In this document: positions 61,243 to 64,000 of the stretch, piece by piece
Position numbering within the stretch: the first letter of the stretch is position 1
Layout of the letters: each line of letters opens with the position of its first letter
From: Alteromonadaceae bacterium XY-R5
GTDB lineage: Bacteria; Pseudomonadota; Gammaproteobacteria; Enterobacterales; Alteromonadaceae
Reading direction: 5' to 3'
Assembly (NCBI GenBank): GCA_001660395.1
Contig: LXWE01000003.1
Coordinates: 62,001 to 126,000 of the forward strand
DNA: 64,000 nt
Notes under the pieces: model-generated
Seen by the model: only the letters and a program-made list of their open reading frames with translations
The model's database searches: none
What the model was told of the DNA's origin: nothing
Translations under genes and position numbers: made by a program

Positions 61243-63444
61243 ATGCACAGCAAATCCCTGTTAATGACTGCCATTGTAGGCGCATTAAGTTCTGCGTCTT
61301 ACGCACAAACTCAACCTTCAACTGCCGCCGACAGCACCGCTGAACAGGACGGTTTTGAACAAATCACAGTAACGGCCCAGCGCCGCACTGAAAGCCTGAT
61401 GGAAATTCCGGTTGCCGCCACCTCATTAAGCGGTGATGCACTGAAAAACAATGCCATTTCCCAGGTACGTGATCTGCAAACCGCCTCGCCATCACTGTCA
61501 ATCACAGACGCAGGCCCCACCACAGGTATCAATATCCGTGGTATCGGTATCGCCAGTGATTCGCCCAATGTGACGACGGGTGTCGCCACCTATATGGACG
61601 GTATTTTTCAGACGCGTGTTGTACAAGGCAACAGCTTTTACGATATTGAAAACGTTGAGGTATATCGTGGTCCACAGGGGACGTTTGTGGGTAGTAACTC
61701 CACCGGCGGTGCCATTTTTATCAACAGCAAAGACCCACGTCTGGGTGAATTCAGCGGCAGCGGCCAGTTAGGCTTAAGCAACTATTCCGGCAAAAGTGCC
61801 GAAGGTGCCATCAATGTGCCCATTGGCGAAGAAGCCGCGGTACGTTTGGCCGCGACGCGCACCAAACGCGACAGCTTCTACAATGATATCGGCCCCTACG
61901 ACAACGATGCCGGCAAACTGGATGAAACCGGTGCCCGCCTCGGTTTGTTATGGCAACCAGGTAACTTCACTGCCCTGCTGAAACTACAAACCCATGATCG
62001 TGACACAGGCGGTTATGCAGCCCGCCCTATCGCCGGTACTACCTATGGTGACTACCGTGAAGGCGACAGCTTCACCTTAAGTTTCGACGAAGAAACACTG
62101 TACAAAGACGAGCTGGATTTAGGCAGCCTGAAACTGGAATACGAATTTGCCAATGGCATCGTACTGCGCTCGTTAACCGGCTATCAGAAAAAACGTGTAC
62201 GTTACGATTCTGACTCTGATGCCTCGCAGGCACCGATTTATGTTAACGGCGATATCTTTGAAACCTATGAAGCCATCGAAGATCAGCGTAGCCAGGAAAT
62301 TAACCTGATTTCGCCCACCAACGGCGACTTCGACTGGGTGGTCGGATACTACTATCAGGATAACGACATCGATCTGGATATGGCCGATATTCAGGCGGGT
62401 TTCCCGACCGATATCATCGGCATGACTCACAAGAAAATGAGCGGTCTGTTCGCTCAGGCCAACTATCAGGTCGCCCCGGAGTGGGAAGTCCAGTTAGGTG
62501 GTCGTTACTCACGCTATCAGGTTACCGGCACAGGTGGCATCTTTATCGGTGATGGCACCGCTTACTATCCTGAAGGTGGATTACAGGTTGCGAGTCTCGA
62601 AGGCAATTACCGTGATAACCAGGTGACAGGTAAGTTGTCACTGAACTGGCAACCGCAAAAAGACACCCTTGTCTATGCCCAGGTATCAACTGGCTACAAG
62701 CCTGGTGGCTTTAACTCGCTGACCTCGGAATTCGATAAAGAAAACGTCACCAGCTATGAACTTGGCTACAAGTTCACTGCGTTTGATAACCACGTTCGTA
62801 CGCAGTTAGCAGCCTACGTTAACGACTATACCGACTTCCAGAACTCCGTTTTAGATACCTCTACCGGTGTTGAAGGGGTAGGTAATTTGCAGGATATGAC
62901 CATCAAAGGTCTGGAAGCACAGGTTGAAGGTTACTTTGGTGCCTTCAAGTTTACTGGCAACCTGGGGTACATCTCGTCTGAACTGCAAGGCCAGACGTTT
63001 GTTAACGTGCGCAAACTGCCGGGCAGCGGTCTGGGTGTGCAATGTGCTGACGGTGTTGCCTCTAACCCACCTGTATGTTTTGACTATTCCGACTACTGGG
63101 AAACCACAGATGGCGGCGACGCCCTGTATGCGCCGAAATGGACATACAGCATGAACCTTTCTTATGAGTTTATTCCGGCGGATGGTTACTACCTGATCCC
63201 CCGTCTGAACTACTCACATCTGGATAAGCAATACAGCTATCTGGCTTACAACGACGTCTCTGACGTATTGCAAAGCCGTGATTTGCTGAATGCTGCAGTT
63301 GTCCTCACCAACGACGAATGGACAGTCGAACTCTATGCTACCAACCTGACAGATAAAGAATATATCTCAGGTCAGTACAGCACGACCGAGTTCTATGGCG
63401 CACCACGTCAGTTTGGCCTGAGACTCAGCGCCAGCTTCTTTTAG
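61243..63444 (+). CDS. TonB-dependent receptor (catabolite uptake type)
   Basis: A receptor of about 733 residues. The start ATG at 61243 follows TAGGAG; a GTG two codons earlier lies within that site. The signal peptide ends SSASYAQT. A plug domain (about 40-160): EQITVTAQRRTESLMEIPVAATSLSG, RDLQTASPSLS, INIRGIGI and VEVYRGPQGTFVGSNSTGG, the pattern of receptors used by sphingomonads and Alteromonadales for aromatic and other organic substrates. The barrel ends in RLSASFF. There is no Fur-like box in front, so it is probably not an iron receptor. It sits between a serine hydrolase and an amidohydrolase, which suggests one uptake and breakdown set. Confidence 0.9.
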   Translation: MHSKSLLMTAIVGALSSASYAQTQPSTAADSTAEQDGFEQITVTAQRRTESLMEIPVAATSLSGDALKNNAISQVRDLQTASPSLSITDAGPTTGINIRGIGIASDSPNVTTGVATYMDGIFQTRVVQGNSFYDIENVEVYRGPQGTFVGSNSTGGAIFINSKDPRLGEFSGSGQLGLSNYSGKSAEGAINVPIGEEAAVRLAATRTKRDSFYNDIGPYDNDAGKLDETGARLGLLWQPGNFTALLKLQTHDRDTGGYAARPIAGTTYGDYREGDSFTLSFDEETLYKDELDLGSLKLEYEFANGIVLRSLTGYQKKRVRYDSDSDASQAPIYVNGDIFETYEAIEDQRSQEINLISPTNGDFDWVVGYYYQDNDIDLDMADIQAGFPTDIIGMTHKKMSGLFAQANYQVAPEWEVQLGGRYSRYQVTGTGGIFIGDGTAYYPEGGLQVASLEGNYRDNQVTGKLSLNWQPQKDTLVYAQVSTGYKPGGFNSLTSEFDKENVTSYELGYKFTAFDNHVRTQLAAYVNDYTDFQNSVLDTSTGVEGVGNLQDMTIKGLEAQVEGYFGAFKFTGNLGYISSELQGQTFVNVRKLPGSGLGVQCADGVASNPPVCFDYSDYWETTDGGDALYAPKWTYSMNLSYEFIPADGYYLIPRLNYSHLDKQYSYLAYNDVSDVLQSRDLLNAAVVLTNDEWTVELYATNLTDKEYISGQYSTTEFYGAPRQFGLRLSASFF

Positions 63445-63476
63445 TACCTGAGTGTTTTCTCCACTTTGGTGTGCCT

Positions 63477-63502
63477 GAGGCGCCGCCCGGCGCCTCTTTT
63501 TT
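63477..63502 (+). terminator. Terminator or attenuator between receptor and amidohydrolase genes
   Basis: Stem GAGGCGCC / GGCGCCTC with loop GCCC and a run of six T. It lies only 21 bases before the next start, so some readthrough may be normal. Confidence 0.88.
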
Positions 63503-63522
63503 ATATCTAACGGAGTGAAGCT

Positions 63523-64000
63523 ATGTCTTTTCACTTATCCCAGCGTTTACTTCGCCCGGTTACCGGCAAGCTTGCCAGCGTATTGCTGAGCTTGAGCCTG
63601 TTGAACGGTTGCGGTGAGCCCGCCCAAACTGAATTTGCTGATCAAGTGATTATGGGCGGTGATATTTATACCTCAGACAGTGAACGCCCTCATGCCAGCG
63701 CAGTCGCCATTAAAGACGGAAAGTTTGTCTATGTCGGTGAAGATGGCGGCGCCGAACACTGGGTTGGCCCCCATACCCAGATCACCCAATTACATCACAA
63801 TACCGTGCTGCCAGGACTCATCGACGGCCATACCCATGCCGGCATCCTGTCACTGTTTAACTCCATTGAACTGGTGTCCGCGCCCGACCCTTCGGTGGAT
63901 AAACTGCTGCCCTGGCTCAAACACTACGCAGAAGCAAACCCCGATATTCCGGTACTGATCATCGACTACTTTCTGACGGGTGATTTCGGATTACAAGGCC
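63523..64000 (+). CDS. Amidohydrolase family lipoprotein (N-terminal part, cut by window edge)
   Basis: An open frame of 159 codons that runs off the window. A CGGAG site precedes the ATG. The N-terminus MSFHLSQRLLRPV is followed by a hydrophobic stretch and LLNGCGEP, a lipobox-like site with Cys31. The enzyme part shows DQVIMGGDIYTSD, KDGKFVYVGEDG and VLPGLIDGHTHAG; HTH is the first metal-binding His pair of the amidohydrolase superfamily. It resembles the YtcJ/exported-amidohydrolase group. Substrate unknown; probably part of the same uptake unit as the receptor. Confidence 0.85.
   Translation, partial: MSFHLSQRLLRPVTGKLASVLLSLSLLNGCGEPAQTEFADQVIMGGDIYTSDSERPHASAVAIKDGKFVYVGEDGGAEHWVGPHTQITQLHHNTVLPGLIDGHTHAGILSLFNSIELVSAPDPSVDKLLPWLKHYAEANPDIPVLIIDYFLTGDFGLQG

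Overview
The window looks like chromosome of a marine, heterotrophic gammaproteobacterium, most likely of the Alteromonadales. Supporting signs are the sdhE/ygfX/ygfZ neighbourhood, minCDE, secreted multi-domain amylases, two large TonB-dependent receptors, a DcaP-type porin, and gammaproteobacterial housekeeping proteins. The genus cannot be fixed from sequence alone. No rRNA, tRNA or CRISPR was seen.

Layout. 1-6.8 kb is housekeeping: sdhE-ygfX, divergent ygfZ, a SlyD-type isomerase, the DEAD-box helicases DbpA and RhlE, and a CHAD protein between the helicases. 6.9-15.6 kb handles iron and starch: a siderophore receptor behind a Fur-box-like sequence, then two secreted amylases (a GH57/GH119-like giant and a GH13 enzyme) that share nearly identical tandem C-terminal modules. 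16.1-18.5 kb holds minCDE and an Lrp/AsnC regulator resembling proline-responsive PutR. 19.1-29.1 kb is a TRAP transporter with oversized membrane subunits, then putA (without its own DNA-binding domain) and proC, which together suggest proline or organic acid use. 29.2-32.1 kb is an AT-rich foreign-looking patch with an IS4-family remnant, a gene broken by one base in an A-tract, and a phospholipase-A-like outer-membrane protein. 32.2-42.6 kb is mixed: DcaP-like porin, FUSC-type protein, BNR-repeat protein, GntR/UTRA regulator, membrane protein plus GST pair, a double solute-binding protein, a thioredoxin-reductase-like flavoprotein with an Rrf2 regulator, and a GNAT acetyltransferase.

The most striking part is 42.9-48.3 kb. 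A four-gene operon encodes a protein related to plant red chlorophyll catabolite reductase and ferredoxin-dependent bilin reductases, a double-rubredoxin/FAD-reductase fusion, a two-fold-repeat protein that may be a lipocalin-like barrel, and a flavin reductase. It is divergent from a Rieske oxygenase. In plants, chlorophyll breakdown uses a Rieske oxygenase (PaO) followed by RCCR. The same pairing here, with a rubredoxin electron source, suggests an undescribed bacterial pathway for tetrapyrrole (chlorophyll or bilin) breakdown. The motif TGATATAT lies in its divergent promoter and upstream of the GntR gene at 36.8 kb.

The rest is catabolic: an XRE regulator, a zinc-free MDR dehydrogenase, an unknown protein, an AraC regulator divergent from a true LigAB-type extradiol dioxygenase, a RhaT-type transporter divergent from lutABC (L-lactate oxidation) with a shared direct-repeat operator, a LuxR regulator, a secreted serine hydrolase, a second TonB-dependent receptor, and the start of a lipoprotein amidohydrolase cut by the window edge.

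A family of intergenic palindromic repeats (at about 2.9, 32.15, 36.2-36.4 and 42.7-42.85 kb) appears in full, tandem, collapsed and single-end forms, usually beside terminators.
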